From contig CP054190.1 of the NCBI GenBank assembly GCA_015709575.1, positions 1,796,616 through 1,860,615 on the forward strand: 64,000 nucleotides of DNA. The letters run 5' to 3'. Shown in pieces: positions 49,002-58,215 of this stretch (its first letter is position 1; the number at the start of each line of letters is the position of its first letter). The DNA comes from Planctomycetia bacterium (GTDB lineage Bacteria > Planctomycetota > Phycisphaerae > UBA1845 > Fen-1342). A program made the translations under genes and the position numbers. The notes beneath the pieces are model-generated. The model was given only the letters and a program-made list of their open reading frames with translations, was not told the origin of the DNA and searched no databases.

Positions 49002-50311
49002 CCGGCGGAATCCTCGACCAGAATTGTCTGCTCCCGCCCCGGCCCGACGCTCAGAATTCGCACGGGCGCACCCAGGCGCCGCGCGATGAAATCCACGTAT
49101 CCGCGCGTATTGGCGGGAAGATCCGCCAGTCGGCGACAGTCGTTGAGTGATTCAGACCACCCGGGCAGGCGTTCATACACCGGCTCGACGCCGTCGAGGT
49201 GATACGTGTCAGCCGGCAGACGGTTCACAATGCTGCCGCCGCGCCGATAGCCGACGCAGACCGGCAGCTCGTCCATGCCGGAGAGCGTGTCAAGGTGCAT
49301 GACGGCCAGGTGCGTCGGCCCGCCGGTCAGGGCGGCGTTGGATGCGGCTACGGCGTCGAACCAGCCGCAGCGCCGCGGCCGACCAGTCGTAGTGCCATAC
49401 TCGCCGCCGCGCTCGCGGATGGTGTCGCCGATCGAGTTCTTCAACTCCGTCGGAAACGGGCCGGCGCCGACCCGCGTGGTATAGGCCTTGACGACGCCGA
49501 CGATCGTCCGCAGGGACGTCGGCGGAACCCCCGCGCCGGGAGAGACGCCGCCGGGGCCGGTGTTCGAGCTGGTGACGAACGGGTATGTGCCGTGGTCGAC
49601 GTCCAGCAGGCTGCCCTGCGCACCCTCAAACAGCACGCGCTTGCCGGCGTCCATCTGCTCCCGGAGCAGCAGCGCCGTGTCACAGACAAATGGCCGAAGC
49701 TGGTCCGCGAATGCCGTGTACTCGGAAAGGATTGCCTCAACGTCGAACTGCTCGCGCTGCTCATACACCGTGCGGAAGAGCGCGTTCTTGTAGGAGACGG
49801 TCGCGCTGAGGCGCTCGCGCAGGCGGGCGGGGTCGAGAATGTCAGCGATCCGGATGCCGAGGTGGCGCGAGGCCTTGTCGGCGTAGCAGGGGCCGATGCC
49901 GCGGCCGGTCGTTCCGATCTTTTCGACCGGACCGGCGGCGCGCTCCGAGAGCTGGTCCTCGCGCCGGTGGTAGGGGAACACCACATGGGCGCGGTCGCTG
50001 ATGCGCAGGTTTTCGCCGATCCGCAGGCCCCGCTGCCGCAGCGACTGAATCTCGCCCAGCAGCACGGCCGGATCGACGACCGCGCCGTTGGCAATAACGC
50101 TCAGCCGCTCGGAGTGCAGGATGCCGCTGGGCAGCTGGTGCAGGGCGAACTTCTCGCCGCTCACGACGACGGTGTGCCCGGCGTTCGCGCCGCCGCCGTA
50201 GCGCACCACGACGTGATAGTACGGCACGAGCACGTCCACGATCTTTCCCTTGCCCTCATCGCCCCATTGCAGGCCGACGACGCAGGTATGTCCGAAATCG
50301 GGAAACGACAT
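48998..50311 (-). CDS. purA: Adenylosuccinate synthetase
   Basis: A 437-residue purine enzyme joining IMP and aspartate with GTP. The P-loop-like QWGDEGKGK is at 15-23 with the catalytic Asp; RYGGGANAGHTVV has the catalytic His; IGTTGRGIGPCYADK, FEGAQGSLLDVDHGTYPFVT and TTTGRPRRCGWFD are all kept. The ATG at 50311 (MSFPDFGHTCVV) is chosen over the longer frame because family proteins start near here. uppS is coupled by a 4-nt overlap. Confidence 0.97.
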   Translation of the reverse strand: MSFPDFGHTCVVGLQWGDEGKGKIVDVLVPYYHVVVRYGGGANAGHTVVVSGEKFALHQLPSGILHSERLSVIANGAVVDPAVLLGEIQSLRQRGLRIGENLRISDRAHVVFPYHRREDQLSERAAGPVEKIGTTGRGIGPCYADKASRHLGIRIADILDPARLRERLSATVSYKNALFRTVYEQREQFDVEAILSEYTAFADQLRPFVCDTALLLREQMDAGKRVLFEGAQGSLLDVDHGTYPFVTSSNTGPGGVSPGAGVPPTSLRTIVGVVKAYTTRVGAGPFPTELKNSIGDTIRERGGEYGTTTGRPRRCGWFDAVAASNAALTGGPTHLAVMHLDTLSGMDELPVCVGYRRGGSIVNRLPADTYHLDGVEPVYERLPGWSESLNDCRRLADLPANTRGYVDFIARRLGAPVRILSVGPGREQTILVEDSAG

Positions 50312-50403
50312 GGCACGTCCTGCACGGTGCGGCCGCCCGCGTGCGGCGGAGTCGCATCGCGTGATCGAGAGACCCACGGACCCCAATAACTCTGCGCCCC
50401 GTA

Positions 50404-50409
50404 GTTGTA
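50404..50409 (-). promoter_or_regulatory. -10-like box upstream of purA-uppS-cdsA
   Basis: TACAAC on the minus strand, about 93 nt before the purA ATG. One base from the TACAAT seen at other genes of the window; no -35 is seen. Confidence 0.25.
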
Positions 50410-50446
50410 GCACGAAGAGAAGAGCGTGACAAACGCGGCCCTCGCG

Positions 50447-52132
50447 CTACTTCAGCCGCGACAGCACCGCCGCAGCAAGCTCCTCCTGCAGGCGGAATGA
50501 GCGGTCGCCGAAGAGGCCCAGGTGCGACGAAATCCGCAACCGCTCATTCGGGCCGCGGTCATCCCACCGGACCAGCGGACCGTCAGCGGCGAGGGATTCG
50601 TCGCGCCGCAAGAGGAGGGTGCGGACCGAATTGTCGCGCGGGAGCGGCTCCGCGGCGTCAAAGAGCGTCGCGTAGCGCAGACCGGCGGCTGTCTCGAACC
50701 GCCAGGATACCCGCAAATCGGTCAGCTTCCGCGCAGCCCAGGCGCTGCGCTCGGAAACCTCGCGCGCCAACTGGCGCATCAGGATCAGCAGCGGTTCCGG
50801 CGGTGCGCCGTCATGATGGTCGCGAACATCGATTCGCCCGCTGTCGAGCGCCAGCTCGCGCGGTGCATCCGGTCGACCGAGCGACAGTCCCAGGCGAGCG
50901 ATTCTCGCATCGTCGGATCGCCAGCGCTGAGTCCGCAGGGCGGGATGGCGGCGTGCGAGGTCGGCCGCATCGCGAACCACGATGTGGTCCTCGTGCGATC
51001 GGCAACTGAACTGCGTCCAGGGGTTGATCTGGCAGCCCAGGTGCATCCGCAGAAGGTGAGCCGCAGAGTCCGGGGCGATCGGTCGGCCGAATGCTCCGGC
51101 GCACAGCCACGGCAGGTCAGTGCCGAGTACTTCACCGTGGCCGATCGGGCGGGCCGTCGAGAGCACATCGTCGGACCTGGTGTCCCAGGCGGTCCTGCTC
51201 GACAGCAGCGTCGCGTATCCGGCCCGATCGGCGTAGCGCTTCCACTGCCGCGTGGCCCGCAACACGCGGATGGAATACTTGCCGTCGGCATTGAGGCTGC
51301 CGTAGGGGGTGCAATCCATCAGTGCCATGCCGCGCGTGGCCGTGTCGGCGTACTCATTGCGCGCGGACATGAATTCATTGACCGCGGCGTACGTCGCCAC
51401 TTCCGTCTCGGCCGCGCCGCTGTGCGCCACCAGCATCGCCAGCGTCTCGAGATCGAGAATGACCCAGGCTTCCTGCGCCAGCGCCTCCACGTGTTCAATG
51501 TCGAGGTCTAGCCGCTGCACCCACGTCTGTGGCAGGACCGCGGCCTTTCCGCGGACCAGTCGTGCCAGCGCGGCGCGCGAGGGCGGGCAGTCCGCGACGC
51601 GCGTACCACTGTCCGGAAGCAGCGGCGCCAGTGCATCCAACTCGCGCGGCAGCACGATTCCGGTCAGCAGCGACGGCGGGCTGTAGGTGCTCCAGCGCGG
51701 CACATTGGCGCAGGGGTGGCACTTTGGATCACGCTCGGCGACGCTGTGCGCAAACAACTCCCAATTGGCGCAATCCGGCGGCAATAGCACGCGTATTCGC
51801 ATCGCCCGGGCGCTCGCCGGAGCCTGGACCCAGGCAAGCCGGGCGCACCGGTCGGTGCGCTGATTCACGTGAAACTCAATTGCGCGGCGCTCATGGCCGT
51901 CGTGCGCCTCGGGTGATTCCAGGAACTCGACCAGCAGGACGGGGGTGCTGGCAGCGAGCGACAGACCGCCGACCGAGAGGCAAAACCACTCCTCGGGGCG
52001 ACACCGCAGCGGTGCGGTGAGCAGGGTTCCGTTGGTCGCCCAGCGCCAGGCATGGCGACGGGCGCCGCGCTGCAAGCCGCCTCCGGGAAGCGCCAACGAT
52101 CTTGTCGCCGTGCGACTGGAACGCGATTTCAT
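50447..52132 (-). CDS. Large protein of unknown function
   Basis: A 561-residue soluble protein from the ATG at 52132 (MKSRSSRTATRSLALPGGGL); starts at 52156 and 52189 are also possible. It looks like a carbohydrate or peptidase-like catalogue protein but matches no family I can name. Visible features are CANWELFAHSVAERDPKCHP then CANVPRWSTYS with a C-X2-C-like pair, SLNADGKYSIRVLRATRQWK, and FSCRSHEDHIVVRDAADLA. A possible -10 CATAAT lies at 52209-52214 (minus). It sits alone between purA and a divergent CPBP gene. Confidence 0.6.
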   Translation of the reverse strand: MKSRSSRTATRSLALPGGGLQRGARRHAWRWATNGTLLTAPLRCRPEEWFCLSVGGLSLAASTPVLLVEFLESPEAHDGHERRAIEFHVNQRTDRCARLAWVQAPASARAMRIRVLLPPDCANWELFAHSVAERDPKCHPCANVPRWSTYSPPSLLTGIVLPRELDALAPLLPDSGTRVADCPPSRAALARLVRGKAAVLPQTWVQRLDLDIEHVEALAQEAWVILDLETLAMLVAHSGAAETEVATYAAVNEFMSARNEYADTATRGMALMDCTPYGSLNADGKYSIRVLRATRQWKRYADRAGYATLLSSRTAWDTRSDDVLSTARPIGHGEVLGTDLPWLCAGAFGRPIAPDSAAHLLRMHLGCQINPWTQFSCRSHEDHIVVRDAADLARRHPALRTQRWRSDDARIARLGLSLGRPDAPRELALDSGRIDVRDHHDGAPPEPLLILMRQLAREVSERSAWAARKLTDLRVSWRFETAAGLRYATLFDAAEPLPRDNSVRTLLLRRDESLAADGPLVRWDDRGPNERLRISSHLGLFGDRSFRLQEELAAAVLSRLK

Positions 52133-52366
52133 ATGCCTTCCTGCGCGCGTGCGCATGGGATTTCGCGATAGCCCGGCGTTTCGACGCACGCGGGCTGGCG
52201 CGGTGGGTATTATGTCGGCCGATCGCGGCCCGGCAATGGCGTCGCGGCCGACGCCGGATTTGGTGGCGATTTGGTGCCGGCATGGGCAGGTCGGGTCGCG
52301 TGATGGTCACGGGCGGCGCGGCACGTTTCCGAGTGTCCGTTCACCCGGCCGCGGAGGAGGCTCTGA

Positions 52367-53329
52367 TTGAGTCATTCCGAACCATCGCCCCCCCCGGCCT
52401 CTCCGCTCACCCTGCCTCATGTCCGCACACGAACCGCCATTGTTCAACTGCTGTTTGTACTCCTCCTCGGCATCCTGGCGCCGTTCGGGCCCGCCCTGGT
52501 GCACACGTGGTCCGGCGCGGCAGACGAAACACCCGCCGCCGAAGGCGGGGCCGCCCAACCCGGGTCCGCGAGTGCCCCGGCGGGTTCCGTCACGTCCCAT
52601 GACTTGGATTCCGCGGGTCACATGCCGACGGCCAGTGGGAGCGCGGCGAGCACGCAGCCGGGGCGCGACAAGGCGTCCCGGCCACCGCTGGATTCCGAGG
52701 AAACGGCATCCCGGTATTCGTTGATCGTCTTGGACAAGTCCGTACACCTGTTGCTTGCCGGCGGATTGCTGGCGATTCTGCTCCGGCGGCGGGATCTGCT
52801 GCCCGCCGGCTTCGGCATCACGGGTCGAAACCTGGCCGGGCAGGTGGGTTGGGGCATGGCCGCCGTGCTGCTGGTCTATTACTACCTGTATCTGACCATG
52901 GTCGTGATCATTTCGATCACGATGCTTGGCGGCATCGACGCGGCGGCGGAGGAGGATCTGCGACACCGCGTCGAGTGGCTGGCCGCAATTCCGCCCATGT
53001 CCCCCGTTCAGGCCGCGCTGCTGATGGGGCTGGTGGCGGCGCACGAGGAGGTGGTCTTCCGGGGGCTGCTGCTGCCGTACCTGCGACGGCTCACCGGAAG
53101 CTGGGTCGCCGCGGTAGCGATTTCGTGCGGCGTGTTCGGAGTCCTGCACATCGACCAGGGCGTGATCGGTGCGGCCCAGGCGGCCGGGATCGGCATGGTG
53201 CTGGCGATCGTGTTCATTCGCACGCGTAGCCTGCTGACGGTGACGTTGGCCCATTTCGTGTTCAACTTTGTCCAGTTGCAGTACGTCGCGCCGGCGCTGT
53301 TCAAGTTTGCCGAGAAGGCGTTCGAGTGA
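52367..53329 (+). CDS. CPBP-family intramembrane protease
   Basis: A 320-residue membrane protein with an N-terminal helix (about 22-45), a long Ala/Gly/Ser-rich outside segment, then the CPBP (Abi) domain. Motif 1 is AAHEEVVFRGLLLPYLRR with the Glu-Glu pair and Arg near 226-231; motif 2 is FGVLHID; motif 3 is LAHFVFNFVQL with His and Asn. These are the metal and catalytic positions of Rce1-like proteases. The start is a TTG at 52367 with GGAGGAGG just upstream. cmk follows on the same strand. Confidence 0.9.
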   Translation: MSHSEPSPPPASPLTLPHVRTRTAIVQLLFVLLLGILAPFGPALVHTWSGAADETPAAEGGAAQPGSASAPAGSVTSHDLDSAGHMPTASGSAASTQPGRDKASRPPLDSEETASRYSLIVLDKSVHLLLAGGLLAILLRRRDLLPAGFGITGRNLAGQVGWGMAAVLLVYYYLYLTMVVIISITMLGGIDAAAEEDLRHRVEWLAAIPPMSPVQAALLMGLVAAHEEVVFRGLLLPYLRRLTGSWVAAVAISCGVFGVLHIDQGVIGAAQAAGIGMVLAIVFIRTRSLLTVTLAHFVFNFVQLQYVAPALFKFAEKAFE

Positions 53330-53354
53330 CGGCGCGCGGACGACGGATGGCAGC

Positions 53355-53360
53355 TATAAT
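53355..53360 (+). promoter_or_regulatory. -10 box of cmk-plsC
   Basis: Consensus TATAAT lies 45 nt before the cmk ATG at 53406, in the gap after the CPBP gene. No -35 match at 16-18 nt. Confidence 0.45.
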
Positions 53361-53405
53361 GCGACCCCGCTCGGGCGGTGCATCGTGAACAGGCTGAAGA
53401 GACCC

Positions 53406-54107
53406 ATGATCATCACCATTGACGGTCCGGCGGGATCGGGAAAGAGCACGGCGGCGCGGAAGCTCGCGGCCCGTCTCGGCGTGCCCTATCTCGATACCGG
53501 GGCGATGTACCGCGTCGTGACGCTCGCTGCACTGCGACGGCGGGTCGATCTGCATGACGACGCCGGGCTGGCCGAGATCGCGCGCGGCGATGATTGGGAC
53601 CTGGATCCCGGGCCGACGCACATCCGGGCCACGCTGCACGGCGACGACGTCACCGAGGAAATCCGCAGCATGTACGTCGCGGACCACACGCGCTTCATCG
53701 CCGCCTCGCCGTCGGTGCGGGCGGTGCTGGTGGCCCGGCAGCGCGAGATCGGCGCACGGCTCGGCTCGATGGTGACGGAGGGGCGTGACCAGGGCAGCGT
53801 GGCGTTCCCCAACGCGGATGTGAAGTTCTATCTCGATGCCGCCATCGACAAGCGCGCTGAGCGACGATTTCATGAGTTGCTCGCCGAGGGCGAGGAAGTG
53901 AGCATGGCCGACGTGCTGCGGAACCTCGCGGAGCGCGACGAATCCGATTCGCGCCGCGCCGTAGCGCCGCTGCGGCGGCCGGACGGAGCGATTGACGTGG
54001 ACACCACGCAGCTCTCGATCCACGAGGTCGTCGACCGCATGGCGGCGGAGGTGGAGCGGGTCGCGCTGCTGCCCAGCGGCGCATCCACGGAGGCGCGCGA
54101 GTCGTGA
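53406..54107 (+). CDS. cmk: Cytidylate kinase
   Basis: A 233-residue kinase for CMP and dCMP. MIITIDGPAGSGKSTAARKL holds the P-loop; YLDTGAMYRVVTLAAL binds the substrate; TEGRDQGSVAFPNADVKFYL is the GRDxGTxxFPDAxxKxFL family block with Gln-Gly-Ser for the usual Ile/Met-Gly-Thr. RRFHELLAEGEEVSMADVL and RDESDSRRAVAPLRR (usually RDxxDxxRxxxPL) follow. A GTG at 53385 is a possible earlier start. plsC overlaps its stop (GTGA), the cmk-plsC order seen in many bacteria. Confidence 0.95.
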   Translation: MIITIDGPAGSGKSTAARKLAARLGVPYLDTGAMYRVVTLAALRRRVDLHDDAGLAEIARGDDWDLDPGPTHIRATLHGDDVTEEIRSMYVADHTRFIAASPSVRAVLVARQREIGARLGSMVTEGRDQGSVAFPNADVKFYLDAAIDKRAERRFHELLAEGEEVSMADVLRNLAERDESDSRRAVAPLRRPDGAIDVDTTQLSIHEVVDRMAAEVERVALLPSGASTEARES

Positions 54108-54829
54108 GCGCGGGCGTGGAGACGTCCGCCGCTCCCGCCGCTGCCGCCCAGGCACCGCGGCTGGCGTACTCCTTCTGCCGGATGGTCTGCCGGCTGGTGG
54201 TGCACACTTTCTTCCGCGCGCGGGTGCATCACGCGAATCGCGTGCCGGCGTCGGGGCCGGTGCTGCTGGTATGCAATCACCAGAGCTACGTTGACCCGGT
54301 TCTCGCGGGACAGGGGCTGTGGCGCGAGTGCCACTTCATGGCGCGCGACACGCTGTTTCGCGGCTACTTCGAGCGTTTGATCCGGTTTCTCAATGCGTTT
54401 CCGGTGAAACGTGGCACGGCGGACATCGCCGCCGTGAAGGAGACGCTGCGCAGGCTGCGCTCCGGGGCGCTGGTCACGGTATTTCCCGAGGCAACGCGCA
54501 GCACCGACGGCTCGATCGCACCCATGCAGGCCGGGGTCGTGCTGCTGGCGCGCAAGACCGGCGCGCCACTGGTTCCCTGCATGATCGACGGCGCATTTGA
54601 AGCGTGGCCGCGCCATGCGAAGCTGCCGCGCCCGCGGCGGATCGTCATCGCCTATGGGGAGCCGATGCATGTCGCCACGAACGCGCAGGAGTCGGACGAC
54701 GCATTCATCGAGCGCGTGCGACTGGAAATCATCGCCTTGATGGACCGGTACGGAAAGCGCCGCGCGCATCCGCCGCAGCGGAGTGGCGCCGAACCGCACG
54801 GATCGTCGCCGGCGCCAACCTCCGCCTGA
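54104..54829 (+). CDS. plsC: 1-acyl-sn-glycerol-3-phosphate acyltransferase
   Basis: A 241-residue membrane-associated enzyme making phosphatidate, the substrate of CdsA. The catalytic HX4D is H59-D64 (CNHQSYVDP), the substrate-binding block FPEATRS is at 127-133, and the LVPCMIDGAFEAWPR strand is typical. The GTG start overlaps the cmk stop by 4 nt, showing coupling. An N-terminal hydrophobic stretch (AYSFCRMVCRLVVHTFF) would anchor it to the membrane. Confidence 0.94.
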   Translation: MSAGVETSAAPAAAAQAPRLAYSFCRMVCRLVVHTFFRARVHHANRVPASGPVLLVCNHQSYVDPVLAGQGLWRECHFMARDTLFRGYFERLIRFLNAFPVKRGTADIAAVKETLRRLRSGALVTVFPEATRSTDGSIAPMQAGVVLLARKTGAPLVPCMIDGAFEAWPRHAKLPRPRRIVIAYGEPMHVATNAQESDDAFIERVRLEIIALMDRYGKRRAHPPQRSGAEPHGSSPAPTSA

Positions 54830-54833
54830 GTCG

Positions 54834-55301
54834 TCACAGGAACCCCCGCCCACCACCCTTGACCGTGAGCACCGGGCACGGGGCGTGCTGCACGATGCGC
54901 TCGGCGGTGCTGCCGATCAGGACGTGGGCGATGCCGGTGCGACCGTGGGTGGAGACGACGATCAGGTCGATCTGCTGCTGCCGCGCATACTCGCACACCG
55001 CCGACCACGGGTTACCGAAAAGTGCTTCGCGGCGAATCGCGCTGCTGCCTCCGAAGTGATCCTTAATCAACCGATCGAGGCTGGCGCGGCAGTCGTCCAG
55101 CATTGCGGGATCGGACATGGAGATCGGGGCCTCGCTCGGTACCAGCAGGGCCACGTCCGGGTTCAGCGGCGGCGGCACGACGTGCAGGATGTGCAGCGTC
55201 GCGCCAAAGTCGTCGCAGAAGGCCTTGGCGTAGCGGCCTCCATGCATGGAGAATGCGGAAAAATCTGTCGGCCACAACACGCTGCGCGGCTTGAGGTTCA
55301 T
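54834..55301 (-). CDS. Universal stress protein, single UspA domain
   Basis: A 155-residue UspA protein. It begins NLKPRSVLWPTDFSAFSMHG and ends with VVSTHGRTGIAHVLIGSTAE then RIVQHAPCPVLTV, including the G-2X-G-9X-G-S nucleotide motif. So ATP binding is expected. It converges with plsC (4 nt apart). The rhomboid-TPR gene lies upstream on the same strand with a 60-nt gap. Confidence 0.94.
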   Translation of the reverse strand: MNLKPRSVLWPTDFSAFSMHGGRYAKAFCDDFGATLHILHVVPPPLNPDVALLVPSEAPISMSDPAMLDDCRASLDRLIKDHFGGSSAIRREALFGNPWSAVCEYARQQQIDLIVVSTHGRTGIAHVLIGSTAERIVQHAPCPVLTVKGGGRGFL

Positions 55302-55361
55302 GATTTACTCCTGTCCTGGGCGACCGGCCGCGGGGCCCGGAAGCCCGCCGTGCCGATCTCG

Positions 55362-56528
55362 TCACGTTGGGATGGCTGCTTCCGCGATTCGCAGTTCTTC
55401 GTGGGCCAAATGAACCTGCTCCGCGCTGGAAAGCCCTTCCAGCGCGTGCCGCAAGTGGCCAATGGCGCGCTGGTGATGCCCCAGGTAGCGATTGCAGATC
55501 AGCCCCAGCAGCAGACGGACCTGCGGTGCGTCGGGGGCGGTCGGGTAGGCCGACAAATAGGCCTCATAGGCGGCCACCGCCTCGGCGTGGCGCTGAGCGC
55601 CGGCGAGGTAATTGGCCATTTCAATCTGCATCGAGCGCGGCAGCACCAGCGCCGGTTCGAGGGCGGCCAGCCGCGCGTACCGCTCGGCGGCCTCGGGCAG
55701 GTCTCGCGCCGCGATGCGCTCGATCACCTGTTCGCGCAGCGCTTCGGCCGCGGTCTGCGGCAGTTGCCCGATCGGGCGGGCCTCGATCTGTTCGGCGTCG
55801 ATTGGCCGCGGTCGCCCGCGCTGGAAGGACACCTGGCTCGCCAGCCCTGCCCGCCGGCGGTAGCGCGACCAGAGCGAAAGCAGGTCGAATTGATTGCGGG
55901 CCAGCCCCCGTGCCGCAAGCAGCAGCAGCGCCGTCGCAAAGCCGAAGGTATAACCGCCGAGGTGAGCGCTGTATGCGACATTTGAGTAAAGGCCGCTGGT
56001 GAGGCTCGGCGCGATCAGGTTGTCCCACAGGATAATCTTGAACACGATCAGGATCATTGCGGGAATCTGAAAGGTAGTGACCACGATGAACAGAAACAGC
56101 ATCGTGATGTGCACGCGCGGAAAGAGCACAAGAAACGCCGTCGTCACGGCGGCGATTGCGCCAGAAGCGCCAATCAGCGGGTTGTTAGCACCGTACGTGA
56201 ACGCCACTCCCGCAAAAACGCCGCCCGCGAGGTAGAAAAGCAGATAGTACAGGCCGCCCATGCGGTCGCAGACGGCATTGCCGAAGATCCACAGGAACAG
56301 CATGTTGCCGACCAGGTGCTGCCAGTCGCCGTGCAGGAACTGGTAGGTCACATACTGGTAGAGCAGCGGACGCGCGGCGTCGAGCGTGTAGAAGCTCTTG
56401 AGCATTTCCCCGACGCGCCCGCCGACCAGGTCCGTGTAGACGAACACGAGCGTGTTCAGCGCGACCAGCGCCCAGTTCATGAGCGGGACGTGTCGCGGCC
56501 GAACGTCGGTGCCGATCGGAAGAATCAT
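55362..56528 (-). CDS. Rhomboid-family intramembrane serine protease with TPR-like C-terminus
   Basis: A 388-residue protein. Six membrane helices occupy about 1-205. The HLVGN motif is at 71-75, the catalytic Ser is S122 (GASGAIAA), and the catalytic His is H189 (AYSAHLGGYTFG). The C-terminal 140 residues are helical and TPR-like (AAERYARLAALEPALVLPRS, AVAAYEAYLSAYPTAPDAPQ). The cytosolic repeats may choose substrates or partners. The ATG at 56528 follows GGGGGTG. Confidence 0.92.
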   Translation of the reverse strand: MILPIGTDVRPRHVPLMNWALVALNTLVFVYTDLVGGRVGEMLKSFYTLDAARPLLYQYVTYQFLHGDWQHLVGNMLFLWIFGNAVCDRMGGLYYLLFYLAGGVFAGVAFTYGANNPLIGASGAIAAVTTAFLVLFPRVHITMLFLFIVVTTFQIPAMILIVFKIILWDNLIAPSLTSGLYSNVAYSAHLGGYTFGFATALLLLAARGLARNQFDLLSLWSRYRRRAGLASQVSFQRGRPRPIDAEQIEARPIGQLPQTAAEALREQVIERIAARDLPEAAERYARLAALEPALVLPRSMQIEMANYLAGAQRHAEAVAAYEAYLSAYPTAPDAPQVRLLLGLICNRYLGHHQRAIGHLRHALEGLSSAEQVHLAHEELRIAEAAIPT

Positions 56529-56590
56529 CGCACCCCCATCGTACCCGCGATCGCCCGATTGTCGCCGGGCCGCGCGACAGGGCCGGAGTG

Positions 56591-57790
56591 CTATCCGGCA
56601 CGCTCGCCCGGGGCGACGATCTCGATGCGCGGGTTTCCAGGCCAGCCGGAAAAGTGCAGTTGCGCCCGGCCGTCGAGCAGGGCCAGCAGGTGCCTGCCGA
56701 TGAAGTCATGCCGCCAGCCGGAAAGCAGCGCCGGGCGCTGTTCCGCCGTCCCTGGCTCACGGGCGCTGTCGAGCAGTTCACGGAGTCGGGAGGCGCTGCC
56801 CACGAGTTCCTGACTGACGCCCTCCTCGAAGCAGATGCCGCGCATCGCCGCGGAAACGAGGTCGAGCGTGGCCTTCTCCATCGGAGATTCGTCGCGCAGC
56901 GGGACCGCGGCCGGCAGCTCCGACGGCGGAATCGCCCGGGCGGATTCAATCACGCGCAGCACATCCGCCAGGATGCGCGGGTTGCGCGACTGCGGAAAGC
57001 CTCGCAGCACGGCCAGGTCTGACGTCTGCGTCGGGCGGCGGCGGGCGATTTCGCACAGTACGTCGTCGCGGATCAGGGCGCGGGTCGGGCGGTTCTTCTC
57101 GCGGGCCCAGTTGTCGCGCCACTCGATCAGCCCCTCCAGCACGGCCAGCCCCAGCGGATCGAGGCGGGTGGCGCCCTTGATGCGGTAGGCCCGTTCCTGC
57201 GGTGGCGGACGATAGTGCTGCGGATCCTCGAAGCGCGCGAATTCCTCGCGCGCCCACTCCGTGCGGACCTGTTGCCCGAGCCGGTGGCTGAGCTTGGCGT
57301 GCAGTGCCGGAAGATGACGGACGTCGTCCACCGCGTAGGTGAGCTGCTCGTTCGTCAGCGGCCGCCGCAGCCAGTCCGTGAGCGTCTGCTCCTTCTTGAG
57401 CCGCTTGCCCAAAACGTGATCCACCAGCCGCACCAGGCTCATCGGGTAGGGCAGTCCCACAAACCCGGCCGCGATCTGGACGTCAAACACGTTTCGCGGC
57501 GGCTTGCCGGCAATTCGCAGACAGAGGTCGAAATCCTCCTTGCCAGCATGGACGATCGTCAGGATGGCCGGATCACACACCAGCTCCCAGAACTCCGCCA
57601 GGTCCAGACCGGAGGTCGGGTCGATCAGCGACACTTCCTGCCCGTCGGCCACCTGTACGAGGCATAACGCGGCATCATAGGTGTCGTCGCGGATGAACTC
57701 GGTGTCAAAGGCGAAGCGGCCCGCGGCGCGCCATTGGCGGCACAGCGAGTCCAGCTCTGCCTGCGACGTAATCAACTCCGGAACAGCCAT
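56591..57790 (-). CDS. rnd: Ribonuclease D
   Basis: A 399-residue 3'-5' exoribonuclease for tRNA maturation. The DEDDy residues lie in RFAFDTEFIRDDTY (Asp, Glu), IVHAGKEDFDLCLR (Asp) and LTYAVDDVRHLPALH (Tyr, Asp). An HRDC domain follows (AVLEGLIEWRDNWAREKNRP onward). The ATG at 57790 (MAVPELI) is favoured; another at 57799 adds three residues. TATAAT lies at 57898-57903 on the minus strand. Confidence 0.95.
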   Translation of the reverse strand: MAVPELITSQAELDSLCRQWRAAGRFAFDTEFIRDDTYDAALCLVQVADGQEVSLIDPTSGLDLAEFWELVCDPAILTIVHAGKEDFDLCLRIAGKPPRNVFDVQIAAGFVGLPYPMSLVRLVDHVLGKRLKKEQTLTDWLRRPLTNEQLTYAVDDVRHLPALHAKLSHRLGQQVRTEWAREEFARFEDPQHYRPPPQERAYRIKGATRLDPLGLAVLEGLIEWRDNWAREKNRPTRALIRDDVLCEIARRRPTQTSDLAVLRGFPQSRNPRILADVLRVIESARAIPPSELPAAVPLRDESPMEKATLDLVSAAMRGICFEEGVSQELVGSASRLRELLDSAREPGTAEQRPALLSGWRHDFIGRHLLALLDGRAQLHFSGWPGNPRIEIVAPGERAG

Positions 57791-58215
57791 GCGGAACAAT
57801 TCTGCGTCTGCGGCCGATCGTGTCGTGCCTTGCGGCGGGGGAGTGTGCGAAGGCGCCCCCGATGGGCAACGGCGCGGATGTGCCGCACCGTCCCGGCATT
57901 ATACCCGGGGATTGTCCCCTACGCGGGCGTTCGGCTGCGGGCGGAGTAGCCGCGGGCTGAGGGCGACAGACCTTGACGGCGAGCCGAAGAATCAGTCCCT
58001 CGGCATCCGTTCCGAGCATGACGATCCGCGGCGATCGGGTCGCCGCACGCCGGCTCGCGCGACAAGGTCTACATGCCATCCGTGGCGGGACGGGGTGAGT
58101 CATCCACTCCCGTCGCGAGTTGAATCGGGTGCGTCGCTGCGCCGGGTTGAGCGATCTGGTCGTGGTTCATTGCAATTGCGCACATTCTGCGCCGGAACTG
58201 TCACCCGGCAGGCGT
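57791..58215. other. Gene-free region of about 425 bp
   Basis: It lies upstream of rnd and downstream of the glycosyltransferase gene. TATAAT on the minus strand at 57898-57903 may serve rnd. Several long frames cross it but none shows a domain or a start signal. No RNA gene is seen. Confidence 0.35.
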
